Below, piece after piece: positions 19,339 through 29,756 of a stretch of 64,000 nucleotides of DNA (its first letter is position 1; the number at the start of each line of letters is the position of its first letter). Made by a program: the position numbers and the translations under genes. Source of the DNA: Candidatus Symbiopectobacterium endolongispinus (GTDB lineage Bacteria > Pseudomonadota > Gammaproteobacteria > Enterobacterales > Enterobacteriaceae); NCBI RefSeq assembly GCF_018777385.1, contig NZ_JAFJYB010000007.1, forward strand, positions 62,001 through 126,000, in the 5' to 3' direction. The notes under the pieces were generated by a model. The model ran no database searches. It was not told where the DNA came from and saw only the letters and a program-made list of their open reading frames with translations.

Positions 19339-20166
19339 TTATTTCACACCATACTGCGCAAACCACGCCAGCATACGCTGCCAGCCATCCTGAGCGGACG
19401 CTTGATGATAGCTGGGGCGATAATCTGCATGGAAAGTGTGTCCTGCCTTGGGATACACTACAATCTCCGCCGTGGCGTTGGCGGAGCGTAGCGCCTGTCG
19501 CATCAGCTCGACCTGATCGAGCGGGATACTGCCATATTCTGCGCCGTACAAACCGAGCACGGGCGCACTGAGATCGGCGGCGATATCCACCGGGTGTTTC
19601 GGCGTAGTCAGGGTTTTGTTACCGGAAAATTTACCGTACCAGGCAACGGCGGCTTTCAACTGCGGATTGTGCGCCGCATACAGCCAACTGATTCGCCCAC
19701 CCCAACAGAAGCCGGTAATCCCTATTTTGTTAGCATCGCCGCCTTGCCGCACGGCCCAGTTGGCCGTGCGATCGAGATCCAATAGCACCTGTGCATCCGG
19801 CACCTTACTGACCAGTACGCTCAGCAACGTCGGAATATCATCATACTGATGTGGATCGCCCTGACGGAAATACAGTTCTGGCGCGATGGCAATATAACCC
19901 TGTTTCGCCAGCCGACGGCAAACATCCTGAATATGCTGATGCACCCCAAAAATTTCCTGCACCACCAGAATGATGGGATAAGGCCCATCACCTGATGCCT
20001 GTTTGGCGAGGTAAGCGGGAAGCTGCTCACCTTGGGACGGAATGGTGGTCTCACCCGCGATAATCCCTTGGCTGTCGGTGAGGATAGTTGACTCGGTATG
20101 GGGCGTAACGGCACGGGTTATCGCCCGATCGGTTTGTCGGAGTTCCAGCGGTTCGGCCACTTTCAT
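19339..20166 (-). CDS. ysgA: Dienelactone hydrolase family protein
   Basis: This is an alpha/beta hydrolase of the dienelactone hydrolase family, E. coli YsgA (also called DlhH), which sits between metE and udp there too. The 275-residue product has the nucleophile elbow GFCWGGR with a Cys, an Asp-bearing GLYGAEYGSIPLDQ region, and the His motif GHTFHADYRPSYH, giving a Cys-Asp-His triad. I chose the ATG at 20166 because AGGAG precedes it; a start at 20238 lacks one. The natural substrate is unknown. Intact. Confidence 0.88.
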   Translation of the reverse strand: MKVAEPLELRQTDRAITRAVTPHTESTILTDSQGIIAGETTIPSQGEQLPAYLAKQASGDGPYPIILVVQEIFGVHQHIQDVCRRLAKQGYIAIAPELYFRQGDPHQYDDIPTLLSVLVSKVPDAQVLLDLDRTANWAVRQGGDANKIGITGFCWGGRISWLYAAHNPQLKAAVAWYGKFSGNKTLTTPKHPVDIAADLSAPVLGLYGAEYGSIPLDQVELMRQALRSANATAEIVVYPKAGHTFHADYRPSYHQASAQDGWQRMLAWFAQYGVK

Positions 20167-20339
20167 GGTGGTTGTTCTCCTCTTGAGCATAAAAGGGATT
20201 ATTGGTGTGACAGCGCGCAATTTATAAGTGTATACCACTGTATTGGTTTCTTTTGGTAGTGAGATATATCACTGCTGTTAGGGTACTGATGCGCTAGGAT
20301 AATAAACGGTACTATCTTGCCCATAATGAGGAGACGAGT

Positions 20340-21107
20340 ATGTCTGAATCTGATGTGTTCCACCTGGGGTTAACCAAACAGGGGCTGCAAGGGGCGACGT
20401 TAGCCATTGTGCCCGGCGATCCGGCGCGGGTTGAAAAAATCGCGCGCGAGATGGATAACCCTGTGTTTCTGGCCGCGCACCGTGAATTTACCACTTGGCG
20501 TGCTACGCTTGCAGGGCAACCGGTGGTTATCTGCTCTACGGGTATTGGCGGCCCCTCGACCTCCATTGCGGTGGAAGAACTGGCGCAATTATGCGTCAGA
20601 ACCTTTCTGCGCGTGGGCACCACAGGGGCGATCCAGCCTGATATGAATGTGGGGGATGTGTTGGTGACGACGGCGGCTGTGCGTTTGGACGGTGCCAGCC
20701 TGCACTTTGCACCGCTGGAGTATCCGGCTGTGGCCGATTTTGCGTGCACTGCCGCGCTGGTTGATGCTGCGAAGGCCTCAGGTTTCCCGCTGCACATTGG
20801 CGTAACCGCCTCTTCGGATACGTTTTATCCGGGGCAAGAGCGCTACGATACCTACTCTGGGCGCGTCGTGCGACGTTTTCAAGGCTCAATGCAAGAGTGG
20901 CAAAGCATGGGCGTGTTGAATTATGAAATGGAGTCGGCCACGCTGCTCACCATGTGTTCCAGTCAGGGGTTGCGGGCGGGCATGGTCGCAGGCGTCATCG
21001 TCAACCGCAACCAGCAGGAAACACCGGATGTTGCGACGATGAAGCTGGCGGAAACCGCTGCCGTTACGGTGGTGCTGGATGCAGCACGCCGGTTATTGAG
21101 TGCCTGA
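20340..21107 (+). CDS. udp: Uridine phosphorylase
   Basis: Udp phosphorolyses uridine to uracil and ribose-1-phosphate, in the cytoplasm. The 255-residue product has family motifs [15 protein letters not shown], the phosphate-binding [28 protein letters not shown] and the ribose-binding [15 protein letters not shown] precedes the ATG. It is divergent from ysgA, as in E. coli, and is followed after 29 bases by a phosphatase gene. Intact. Confidence 0.95.
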   Translation: MSESDVFHLGLTKQGLQGATLAIVPGDPARVEKIAREMDNPVFLAAHREFTTWRATLAGQPVVICSTGIGGPSTSIAVEELAQLCVRTFLRVGTTGAIQPDMNVGDVLVTTAAVRLDGASLHFAPLEYPAVADFACTAALVDAAKASGFPLHIGVTASSDTFYPGQERYDTYSGRVVRRFQGSMQEWQSMGVLNYEMESATLLTMCSSQGLRAGMVAGVIVNRNQQETPDVATMKLAETAAVTVVLDAARRLLSA

Positions 21108-21136
21108 GTTTTCCGCTACGTATTGCAAGGAGTTGT

Positions 21137-21922
21137 ATGACAACATCAGCACCACGCCATCCCTCTTTGGTTGCGTTAGAGGGCGGCATCAATTTCCGTG
21201 ATTTAGGTGGATTGTATACCGCAGATGGGCAACGTATTCGCCCGCGCAAACTGTTCCGTGCAGGCTCGTTGGATCAACTGAGTGCCGCGGACTGTGAGCA
21301 CCTGGCCGGTGTTCCCGTGTCGCACGTGGTTGACTATCGTGACCCGGATGAAGTGACGGCCAAGCCTGATATTCTATGGGAAGGCGCGCATTATCACACG
21401 TGCCCCGCCAACCCGATTCGCCACGAGGTCACGGCCAGTCTGGAGTCGTTGGGTTCAGATCAGTTCTCTGCGTTTGACTCACAGGCCTTTATGCTGGAAC
21501 TCTATCGGCGTTTGCCTTTCAACAATCCCGCCTATCGTCAACTGGTTGCCCTGTTGCAGAGACCAGAAGAAGGGGCACTGGTGCAGCACTGTGCTGTCGG
21601 CAAAGATCGTACCGGCATCGGCTCCGCTCTGGTGTTGTTTGCGCTCGGGGTGGATGAAAAGACGGTGATGGAAGATTATCTGGTTACGGACATCACCCTT
21701 GCGCCTTTTCGCGAGCAACTGCTGACATCGCTGGCCGATACGCTGAATGAGAAAGCGCTGTCGCAATTCTCCTTTGTGCTCTCGGTTCAGGAAGCCTTTC
21801 TGGCGACCGCACTGCGAACTATCAAAGAACGCTATGGTTCTATAAACCGTTGGCTGGCGACGGACTATGGGCTGGATGATGACGCGCGCTACCAATTGCA
21901 GCGTAAGTATCTGGCTGACTAA
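21137..21922 (+). CDS. Tyrosine-protein phosphatase (PTP-like)
   Basis: The 261-residue product has the Cys-based phosphatase signature HCAVGKDRTG (HCX5R) near residue 150, with an upstream general-acid region VDYRDPDEV and an N-terminal GGINFRDLGG typical of the family that removes phosphate from tyrosine or phosphoinositides. There is no signal peptide. The ATG at 21137 is preceded by AAGGAG; a longer frame begins inside udp and is rejected. It follows udp by 29 bases, so the two may be cotranscribed. The physiological substrate is unknown. Intact. Confidence 0.85.
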   Translation: MTTSAPRHPSLVALEGGINFRDLGGLYTADGQRIRPRKLFRAGSLDQLSAADCEHLAGVPVSHVVDYRDPDEVTAKPDILWEGAHYHTCPANPIRHEVTASLESLGSDQFSAFDSQAFMLELYRRLPFNNPAYRQLVALLQRPEEGALVQHCAVGKDRTGIGSALVLFALGVDEKTVMEDYLVTDITLAPFREQLLTSLADTLNEKALSQFSFVLSVQEAFLATALRTIKERYGSINRWLATDYGLDDDARYQLQRKYLAD

Positions 21923-21939
21923 GTAAAGCAAGGCGATAT

Positions 21940-21960
21940 CCCGCCTCAATGTGAGGCGGG
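21940..21960. terminator. Hairpin between phosphatase and convergent ppc
   Basis: CCCGCCTCA (21940-21948) pairs with TGAGGCGGG (21952-21960), a nine-base stem with a three-base loop. It lies in the 56-base gap between two convergent genes. No T-run follows on either strand, so it is only a probable shared terminator. Confidence 0.55.
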
Positions 21961-21978
21961 AACAGAGCGGTGTTGCGG

Positions 21979-24630
21979 TTAGCCCGTGTTGCGCATACCC
22001 GCTGCCACGACGGCAATGGTCACCATCAGCGCCAGTTCCGCCTCTAGGCTGGGTTTTCCTGCTCACGCGAACGGTGTAACAGCTCGGCTTGCAGCACGTT
22101 TAACGGGTCGGTATAGACGTTACGCAGCGCGATAGATTCAACAATCCACGGCAAATCTGCCATCAGATGGTCATCGTTGGAAATCCGCAGCACCACGTTG
22201 ATATCTGCCGCCAACTGGTCGCGCAACTCTTTGCCCAAAGGCCACAGTTTTTCGTCGACCAGACGCTGATCGTAGTATTCCGCCAGCCACAGGTCCGCTT
22301 TGGCGAACACCATTTCCAGCATCCCGATACGCGTGGAGAAGAACGGCCAGTCGCGGCACATGGTTTCCAGCGCTTTCTGCTGACCATTTTCCACGATTTT
22401 TTGCAACGCCGCGCCCGCGCCCAACCAGGCTGGTAGCATCAGGCGGTTTTGCGTCCAGGCAAAAATCCACGGAATGGCGCGCAGGCTTTCTACACCACCG
22501 TTAGGACGGCGTTTGGCCGGACGTGAGCCGAGCGGCAGTTTACCCAGTTCCAGTTCCGGCGTTGCGGCGCGGAAGTAAGGCACAAAGTCGTGATTTTCAC
22601 GCACATAACCGCGATACATATCGCAAGACACGCGAGAAAGCTCATCCATGATGTCGTGCCATTCCGGTTTCGGCTCTGGCGGCGGCAGCAGGTTAGCCTC
22701 AATGATAGCACCGGTATAGAGCGACAAATTGCTGATGGTCACTTCCGGTAAACCGAACTTGAAGCGGATCATTTCTCCCTGTTCGGTGACGCGCAGGCCG
22801 CCTTTCAGGCTGCCCGGCGGTTGTGACAGCAGGGCGGCGTGAGCCGGTGCGCCACCGCGACCGATGGAGCCGCCGCGTCCGTGGAACAGCGTAAGCGCAA
22901 TGCCTGCTTTCTCGCAGGTTTTGATCAGTGCGTCCTGCGCGCGGTATTGCGCCCAGGAAGCCGCCATCAAGCCCGCATCTTTGGCGGAGTCGGAATAGCC
23001 GATCATCACCATCTGCTTGCCCTGGATAAAGCCGCGATACCAGTCGATACCCAGCAGTTGCTTCATCACATCGTCGGCGTTGTTCAGGTCATCCAGCGTT
23101 TCAAACAGCGGGGCGACTGGCAAGGCGAAGGGACAACCCGCTTCTTTTAACAGCAGGTGCACGGCCAGCACGTCGGATGGTGTGCGCGCCATGGAGATCA
23201 CGTAAGCGGCGATAGAGCCCTGCGGCGCTTCGGCGATCACCTGGCAGGTATCCAGCACTTCTTTGGTTTCTGCGCTCGGTTCCCACTGACGGGGCAACAA
23301 CGGACGTTTGGAACTTAATTCTCGAATCAGGAACGCCTGCTTGTCGGATTCAGACCAGCTTTCGTAGTCGCCCAGCCCAAGGTAGCGGGTGATTTCCGCC
23401 AGTGCTTCCGTATGACGCGTACTTTCCTGACGAGCATCGATACGTACCAACGGCACGCCGAAACAGCGCACGCGGCGCAGGGTATCGAGCAGTTGGCCGT
23501 CGGCGATAATGCCCATGCCACAGGCATGTAGCGATTGGTAACACGCGTGCAGCGGTTCCCACAGCTGTTCGTTGTGTTCCAGCAGATCGTGCGGACGCGG
23601 CGTGCGCTCGCCCTTCAGGCTGCCCTCAAGGTAAGTCAGGGTCGCGTTAAGCTGCGCACACAGGGATTTCATAATAACGCGATAGGGTTCCTGAACCTAT
23701 TCCCCTTCTGCGATACCGGTGCGCTCACGCAGCTCCGGTGTGCATTCCGACATGGAAAGCTCGGACACCAGTACCTGAATATCACGCAAAAACAGGTCTG
23801 CGGCTTTCCAACGGCTCAGCAGCAGGACGTGACGGGTAATTTTGGCGGTCACGTTTGGGTTGCCATCGCGGTCGCCACCCATCCAAGAGGTAAAGCGTAC
23901 GGGGACAGAATCCACCGGCAGGCGGAAACCAAAGGATTTTTCCAACTGCTCATCCAGCTCGCGCAGGAAGGCTGGCACCCCTTCCCACAGGCTGTTTTCC
24001 ACCACGGCAAAGCCCCATTTGGCTTCGTCTACGGGGGGGGGTTGGGCGGATCTTACGGATCTCATCCGTATGCCACGACTGGGCGATCAACTGACGCAGA
24101 CGGCGCATGATCTGGTTGCGCTCATAGTCTGCCAGATCGTTGTGATCGAACTGTTTTAGGCAGGTGTTTACCTCAACCAGCTTATGAATCAGCGTGCGAC
24201 GGGTAATTTCTGTAGGGTGTGCGGTCAGCACCAGTTCAATGGAGAGCATCTCCACCGCGTCACGAATATCGCGTTCGCTTAAGTGTGCCTGCGCTTTCAG
24301 ACGATCGAACCCCTGAGATAAAATTTCCGGGTTGCTGGCCGCTTCGCCGCGTGGCGAAATTGAGTGATATTGCTCTGCTGTGTTGGTCAGATTAAGGAAC
24401 TGGCTGAAGGCGCGCGCGACTGGGAGCAACTCCTCATTGGAGAGATTTTGCAGCGTGTTCAACAGCTCCTGACGGTGCTTTTCATTGCCTGCGCGGGGCG
24501 ATTTTGACAGCTTACGGATCGTCTCGACCTTATCAAGAATACTCTCTCCTAATGCATCCTTGATGGTGTCACCAAGAAGTTTACCCAGCATGCTCACATT
24601 ACTTCGCATCGCGGAATATTGTTCGTTCAT
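21979..24630 (-). pseudogene. ppc: Phosphoenolpyruvate carboxylase, three lesions
   Basis: Ppc carboxylates PEP to oxaloacetate, the main anaplerotic reaction on sugars. The complete ~883-codon gene is traceable: [14 protein letters not shown] near the N-terminus, [17 protein letters not shown], the active-site [14 protein letters not shown] loop, and the C-terminal AAGMRNTG. Lesions: a C9 run (24033-24041) breaks the frame before [16 protein letters not shown]; a TAG at 23697-23699 sits before VQEPYR, probably from CAG; and a frameshift near 22044-22056 separates HRSREQE from [14 protein letters not shown]. All catalytic segments are otherwise well conserved, so inactivation is recent. It lies next to argE on the same strand, as in E. 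coli. Confidence 0.93.
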
Positions 24631-24865
24631 ATTTACCCTGACCCATCTCTATTTTTTGTAAGTTTGTTTCATTGAAAGACGCAAAACGCTACCTTCATCT
24701 AGCCACGCCCGGCGGGATTCGTCAATTGACGATTGGTTGTTTTATCACCCTGCCAGTTTTACCCCCCTATTGTTGTACCTGCTTTCGTGTGGGATTGGCA
24801 ATTGGTGAAATTTAATTACATCCGTGTGCAGATTAGGGGCGCTTATTAAGCCCCTCCTTTCACGT

Positions 24866-26015
24866 TTACCGGCAGAAATGTTGCACCATCTGGGTGATCA
24901 ACTTATGCGTTGGGGCGATAAATGCGGTGTCGATATATTCATCCGGCTGGTGGGCTTGTTCGATCGAACCGGGGCCGAGCACCAGCGTCGGGCACAGCGT
25001 CTGGATAAACGGCGCTTCGGTGCAGTAGTTCACCACATCCGTGGGCACGCCCAGCAATTTCTCAATCACGCCTACCAAGGCGTGATCCACTGGGCATTCA
25101 TAGCAGGGGATCGGCGGATGCAGCTCGCTGACGCTCACGCGTCCCGGCCAACGCTCGCTCACTGGCGCCAGCGCTTCCGTCACCAGACCGTTTAAATCGT
25201 TCAGCGTTAATCCTGGAAGTGGGCGGATATCCATATGCAGTTCACAGCAGGTACAGATGCGGTTAGCCGCATCGCCACCGTGAATATGGCCGAAATTCAT
25301 GGTTGGATAGGGGATATGGAACGCCGCGTTGTGATAACGGGTTTGCAGCGTATTGCGCAACACCATCAAGTGGGAGATGGCATCGTGCATCAGTTCGATA
25401 GCGTTTACGCCGCGCGAAGGATCGCTTGAATGGCCGGATTGCCCTTGAATCCGCACTGCATTTGACATATGGCCTTTGTGGGCGCGAATCGGTTTCAACG
25501 ATGTTGGTTCGCCAATGATGGCGCAGTCCGGGCGTATCTGCGTAGATTCAGAGAAATATTTGGCGCCCGCCATGGTGGTCTCTTCATCGGCGGTGGCCAG
25601 CACGTAAATCGGTTTGGTCAGCGTTGCCGGATCGATGTCGCGCAGCGCATCCAGAATAAAGGCGGAAGAAGCCTTTCATATCCGCAGTGCCCAGCCCGTA
25701 AAGCTTGTTATCGTGTTCTGTCAGGGTAAAGGGATCGCGCGTCCAGCGGCCATCATCAAACGGCACCGTATCGATATGCCCAGCCAGCAGCAAGCCACCC
25801 TGGCCTTGGCCGATGCGCGCCAGCAGATTGAATTTATGCCGCGTACCGGGCACTGGCTGTACCTTAACGTGAAAGCCCAAATCGGCAAACCATCCGGCGA
25901 GCAGATTGATTAATGCTTCATTGCTCTGATCTAGCGCCTGATCGGTAGCGCTGATGGAAGGCGTCGCGATCAACGCCCGATACAGCTCAATAAATGGGGG
26001 TAAATTCATCTTCAC
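24866..26015 (-). pseudogene. argE: N-acetylornithine deacetylase, one-base insertion
   Basis: ArgE removes the acetyl group from N-acetylornithine to give ornithine. The gene has the full 383-residue family length. Metal and catalytic residues are visible in [44 protein letters not shown] and [13 protein letters not shown]. After DMKGFF the sequence TTCTTCCGCC has one extra C near 25662-25666; removing it gives the expected [20 protein letters not shown]. The dimetal site is split between the two frames, so no active product is expected. It is divergent from argCBH across the ArgR boxes. Confidence 0.92.
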
Positions 26016-26039
26016 TGTTGACAGCCTTATGTTAGGATA

Positions 26040-26079
26040 GTATCAATATTCATGCGTTTATTTTGAATAAAAATACAAT
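26040..26079. promoter_or_regulatory. Two ArgR boxes in the argE/argC divergent region
   Basis: TATCAATATTCATG (26041-26054) followed by TTTGAATAAAAATACAAT (about 26062-26079) closely follows the known E. coli argE-argCBH operator sequence. ArgR hexamers bind two adjacent 18-bp boxes here to repress both directions. The control site therefore survives although argE is broken. Confidence 0.8.
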
Positions 26080-26256
26080 AACGCGTAGCGAAAGGAAACT
26101 GTTTCTAACCCTTGGATGAGACATTACCTGATAGTCTACACTTGCACCGGTCGAATACCGTTAGCGGGTTTGGCGTTTTGTAGATACCCTGTTTTAACGA
26201 CATTGTTTTTAACGATGCACTGTTTACATTATTTTAGTGGAAGGTATGCAGATCCC

Positions 26257-27261
26257 ATGCTGAATACGTTGATTGTTGGCGCAAGCGGTTATACTGGCGC
26301 TGAACTTGCACTCTATCTGAATCGTCACCCTCAGATGAACCTTACCGCACTTGCGGTATCCGCGCAGAGCGTTGATGCGGGCAAACGCATTTCTGATCTG
26401 CACCCTCAACTGAAAGGCATCATCGATTTGCCGGTACAGGCGCTGACGGATGCCGCCGAAGCCGCCAAAGGCATCGATGTGGTGTTTCTGGCGACCGACC
26501 ACAAAGTGAGTCACGATCTTGCGCCGGTGTTTCTGGCCGCAGGCTACGTGGTGTTCGATCTCTCCGGTGCGTTTCGCGTGCAGGATGCTGAATTTTATCG
26601 CCGCTACTACGGTTTCGAGCATCAACACGCTGACTGGCTGGCGCAGGCGGTGTATGGCCTGGCCGAGTTTCAGGCGGAGCGCGTCAAGCAAGCGCAGCTG
26701 ATTGCCGTCCCCGGTTGTTACCCGACGGCGTCACAGCTGGCACTGAAACCGCTGGTGGATGCGCAACTGCTCAACACCGACCAGTGGCCGGTTATCAATG
26801 CGGTCAGCGGTGTGAGCGGAGCCGGACGTAAAGCGTCGCTCACCAGCAGCTTCTGCGAGGTGAGCTTGCAACCTTATGGCGTGTTCAATCACCGTCATCA
26901 ACCCGAAATTGCGACCCACCTGGGCATTCCGGTTATCTTCACGCCGCATCTGGGGAATTTCGCGCGCGGGATTCTGGCGACCATTACCTGTCGCCTGAAG
27001 CCGGGGGTCAGCGCGCAGGATGTGGCGGAAGCTTACCACAATGCCTATCACGACAAACCGCTGGTGCGCCTCTACGATAAAGGGGTTCCGGCGCTAAAAT
27101 CGGTTGTTGGCTTGCCGTTTTGTGATATCGGTTTCTCCGTACAGGATGGGCACCTGATTGTGGTCGCCACGGGAGACAACCTGCTTAAAGGCGCGGCGGC
27201 GCAAGCTGTACAGTGCCTGAATATTCGTTTTGGTTTCCCTGAAACCCAATCTTTGCTCTGA
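26257..27261 (+). CDS. argC: N-acetyl-gamma-glutamyl-phosphate reductase
   Basis: ArgC reduces N-acetylglutamyl phosphate to the semialdehyde in arginine synthesis. The 334-residue product equals E. coli. It has the NADPH loop [10 protein letters not shown], the catalytic Cys154 in [10 protein letters not shown], and the FNHRHQPEI substrate site with its His. I chose the ATG at 26257; a frame from 26116 adds an unrelated leader that overlaps the operator region. It heads argC-argB-argH. Intact. Confidence 0.95.
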   Translation: MLNTLIVGASGYTGAELALYLNRHPQMNLTALAVSAQSVDAGKRISDLHPQLKGIIDLPVQALTDAAEAAKGIDVVFLATDHKVSHDLAPVFLAAGYVVFDLSGAFRVQDAEFYRRYYGFEHQHADWLAQAVYGLAEFQAERVKQAQLIAVPGCYPTASQLALKPLVDAQLLNTDQWPVINAVSGVSGAGRKASLTSSFCEVSLQPYGVFNHRHQPEIATHLGIPVIFTPHLGNFARGILATITCRLKPGVSAQDVAEAYHNAYHDKPLVRLYDKGVPALKSVVGLPFCDIGFSVQDGHLIVVATGDNLLKGAAAQAVQCLNIRFGFPETQSLL

Positions 27262-27284
27262 CATAATCCTGAGGCACGAAAGCG

Positions 27285-28061
27285 ATGAATCCGTTAATTA
27301 TCAAACTGAGCGGTGTGTTACTAGACAGCGAAGAAGCGCTGGAGCGTCTGTTTACGGCGCTGGTTGCCTATCGTGAGCAATACCAGCGACCGCTGGTCAT
27401 TGTGCACGGCGGTGGCTGCCTGGTGGATGACCTGATGAAAAAACTGGCGCTACCCGTAGTGAAGAAAAATGGGCTGCGCGTGACACCAGCGGATCAGATC
27501 GACATCATCACCGGTGCGCTGGCTGGTTCGGCCAATAAAACGCTGCTGGCTTGGGCGAAGAAACACGCCATCAACGCGGTGGGTTTGTGTCTGGCGGATG
27601 GCGGCATGACCACGGTAACGCAGTTGGATGAATCCTTGGGTTACGTTGGTAAAGCACAGGCGGGTTCTGCCGATCTGCTCAATGCGCTGCTGAGCGCCGG
27701 GTATCTGCCAATCGTCAGTTCTATCGGAATTACCGAACAAGGCGATTTGATGAACGTTAACGCCGATCAGGCCGCAACCGCGCTCGCGGAGACGCTGGGT
27801 GCCGATTTAATCCTGTTGTCGGACGTGATGAGCGGTATCCTCGATGGTAAGGGGCAACGTATTGCGGAAATGACCGCGCAGAAAGCAGAGCAGTTGATTG
27901 CGCAGGGGATTATTACCGATGGCATGATCGTTAAAGTCAACGCGGCGCTGGATGCGGCTCGCGCGCTGGGTCGCCCGGTAGATATCGCCAGTTGGCGTCA
28001 TGCCGATCAACTGCCCGCGCTGTTTAACGGCACGCCGATTGGCACGCGGATTCTGGCGTAA
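27285..28061 (+). CDS. argB: Acetylglutamate kinase
   Basis: ArgB phosphorylates N-acetylglutamate, the second step of arginine synthesis. The 258-residue product matches the E. coli length and the amino-acid kinase fold: N-terminal IIKLSGVLL, the HGGGCLVD glycine loop, [20 protein letters not shown] and the C-terminal [10 protein letters not shown] lysine motif. It starts 23 bases after argC. Intact. Confidence 0.95.
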   Translation: MNPLIIKLSGVLLDSEEALERLFTALVAYREQYQRPLVIVHGGGCLVDDLMKKLALPVVKKNGLRVTPADQIDIITGALAGSANKTLLAWAKKHAINAVGLCLADGGMTTVTQLDESLGYVGKAQAGSADLLNALLSAGYLPIVSSIGITEQGDLMNVNADQAATALAETLGADLILLSDVMSGILDGKGQRIAEMTAQKAEQLIAQGIITDGMIVKVNAALDAARALGRPVDIASWRHADQLPALFNGTPIGTRILA

Positions 28062-28082
28062 ATCTGTTAATCTGTAAGGCAT

Positions 28083-28132
28083 TTCCGTTGGCTGAAAGGC
28101 AACGGAAGCGAGCATGCGGGTCCGCCCGCATG
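28083..28132. other. Two tandem hairpins between argB and argH
   Basis: TTCCGTTG (28083-28090) pairs with CAACGGAA (28100-28107) around a nine-base loop. Five bases on, CATGCGGG (28113-28120) pairs with CCCGCATG (28125-28132) around TCCG. Both stems are perfect. They fill most of the 109-base argB-argH gap. There is no T-run. They may stabilise or process the argCBH transcript, or be an intergenic repeat; argH expression could differ from argCB. Confidence 0.6.
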
Positions 28133-28170
28133 GTTACAAGACATTGAAGCACATTTTGGGAGTATCGGTT

Positions 28171-29541
28171 ATGGCGTTGTGGGGCGGTCGTTTCAGTCAG
28201 GCGGCAGATCAGCGGTTCAAACAATTTAATGACTCGCTGCGGTTTGATTACCGTCTGGCGGAGCAAGATATAGTCGGCTCCATCGGCTGGTCAAAAGCGC
28301 TGGTGGCGGCCAATGTTCTCAGCGAACAGGAACAGCAGCAGTTAGAGCAGGCGCTGAATGCGCTGCTGGCCGAGGTGCAAGCTGATCCGGAACAGATTCT
28401 GCAAAGCGACGCCGAAGACATTCATAGCTGGGTAGAGCAGAAACTGATCGACAAAATGGGCGATTTGGGTAAAAAACTCCACACTGGCCGCAGCCGTAAC
28501 GATCAGGTCGCCACCGATCTTAAACTTTGGTGTAAAGCGCAAATCAGCGAACTGCAACTGGCCGTGCGCCAACTGCGTTCCGCGTTGGTGGCTACGGCTG
28601 AGGCGAATCAGGATGCGGTGATGCCGGGTTACACCCATTTGCAGCGCGCTCAACCGGTGACCTTTGCCCATTGGTGTCTGGCTTACCATGAAATGCTGGC
28701 ACGCGATGAAAGCCGCCTGGAAGATACGTTAAAACGCCTTGATGTCAGCCCATTGGGCTGCGGCGCGTTGGCCGGGACGGCCTATCCTATCGATCGTGAG
28801 CAACTGGCAGGCTGGCTGGGTTTTGCGTCTGCCACGCGTAACAGTCTGGACACGGTGTCAGACCGCGATCACGTGCTGGAACTGCTCTCTAATGCCTCGA
28901 TCGGCATGGTGCACCTGTCACGCTTTGCCGAAGATCTGATCTTCTTCAACAGCGGTGAATCCGGGTTTGTTGAACTGTCCGATCGTGTGACCTCCGGTTC
29001 ATCCCTGATGCCGCAAAAGAAAAACCCGGATGCGCTGGAGCTGATCCGCGGTAAATCGGGTCGAGTGCAAGGCGTGCTGACCGGAATGATGATGACGCTC
29101 AAAGGCTTGCCGCTGGCGTACAACAAGGACATGCAGGAAGACAAAGAAGGGCTGTTCGACGCGCTCGATACTTGGCATGACTGTCTGATGATGGCGGCAC
29201 TGGTGTTGGAAGGCATTCAGGTCCGTCGTCCGCGCTGCCAGGAAGCGGCGCAGCAGGGTTACGCCAATGCGACCGAACTGGCAGACTATCTGGTGGCAAA
29301 AGGCGTTCCGTTCCGCGAAGCGCACCACATTGTCGGTGAGGCCGTGGTGGAAGCAATTCGGCAGGGTAAGCCGCTGGAAGCATTGCCGCTGGCGGATTTG
29401 CAGAAATTCAGTGCCACCATTAGCGATAACGTGTATCCCATCCTGTCGCTGCAATCCTGTTTGGAAAAACGCGCGGCCAAAGGCGGTGTGTCACCACAGC
29501 AGGTAGCACAGGCGATTGCCGATGCCAAAGGGCGTCTGTAA
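28171..29541 (+). CDS. argH: Argininosuccinate lyase
   Basis: ArgH splits argininosuccinate into arginine and fumarate. The 456-residue product has the fumarase/aspartase superfamily features: [18 protein letters not shown], the [13 protein letters not shown] histidine region, and the flexible signature loop [15 protein letters not shown]. The ATG at 28171 ([10 protein letters not shown]) is the family start; a frame from 28114 would run through the second hairpin. Intact, so the last step survives even though argE is broken. Confidence 0.95.
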   Translation: MALWGGRFSQAADQRFKQFNDSLRFDYRLAEQDIVGSIGWSKALVAANVLSEQEQQQLEQALNALLAEVQADPEQILQSDAEDIHSWVEQKLIDKMGDLGKKLHTGRSRNDQVATDLKLWCKAQISELQLAVRQLRSALVATAEANQDAVMPGYTHLQRAQPVTFAHWCLAYHEMLARDESRLEDTLKRLDVSPLGCGALAGTAYPIDREQLAGWLGFASATRNSLDTVSDRDHVLELLSNASIGMVHLSRFAEDLIFFNSGESGFVELSDRVTSGSSLMPQKKNPDALELIRGKSGRVQGVLTGMMMTLKGLPLAYNKDMQEDKEGLFDALDTWHDCLMMAALVLEGIQVRRPRCQEAAQQGYANATELADYLVAKGVPFREAHHIVGEAVVEAIRQGKPLEALPLADLQKFSATISDNVYPILSLQSCLEKRAAKGGVSPQQVAQAIADAKGRL

Positions 29542-29568
29542 CGCTGATAGCGCTCTGTCACCTGTATC

Positions 29569-29593
29569 AGGGCCGGATTTCCGGCTCTTTTTT
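29569..29593 (+). terminator. Rho-independent terminator after argH
   Basis: AGGGCCGG (29569-29576) pairs with CCGGCTCT (29581-29588, one G-U) around ATTT, followed directly by a T-run. It ends the argCBH operon. Confidence 0.85.
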
Positions 29594-29756
29594 ATTCAGC
29601 CAATAACCATAAGTCATAACGCAAGACGCCCCACATTTTAACAATTTCACCGCCGACAACGATGTCGCTTTACGTTGGCCTGCGCTATTCTTTCTGGACA
29701 TACATACAGCATCATTTTACCTTGACGGACAGTGGCGATAACGAAAGGAATGCGAC

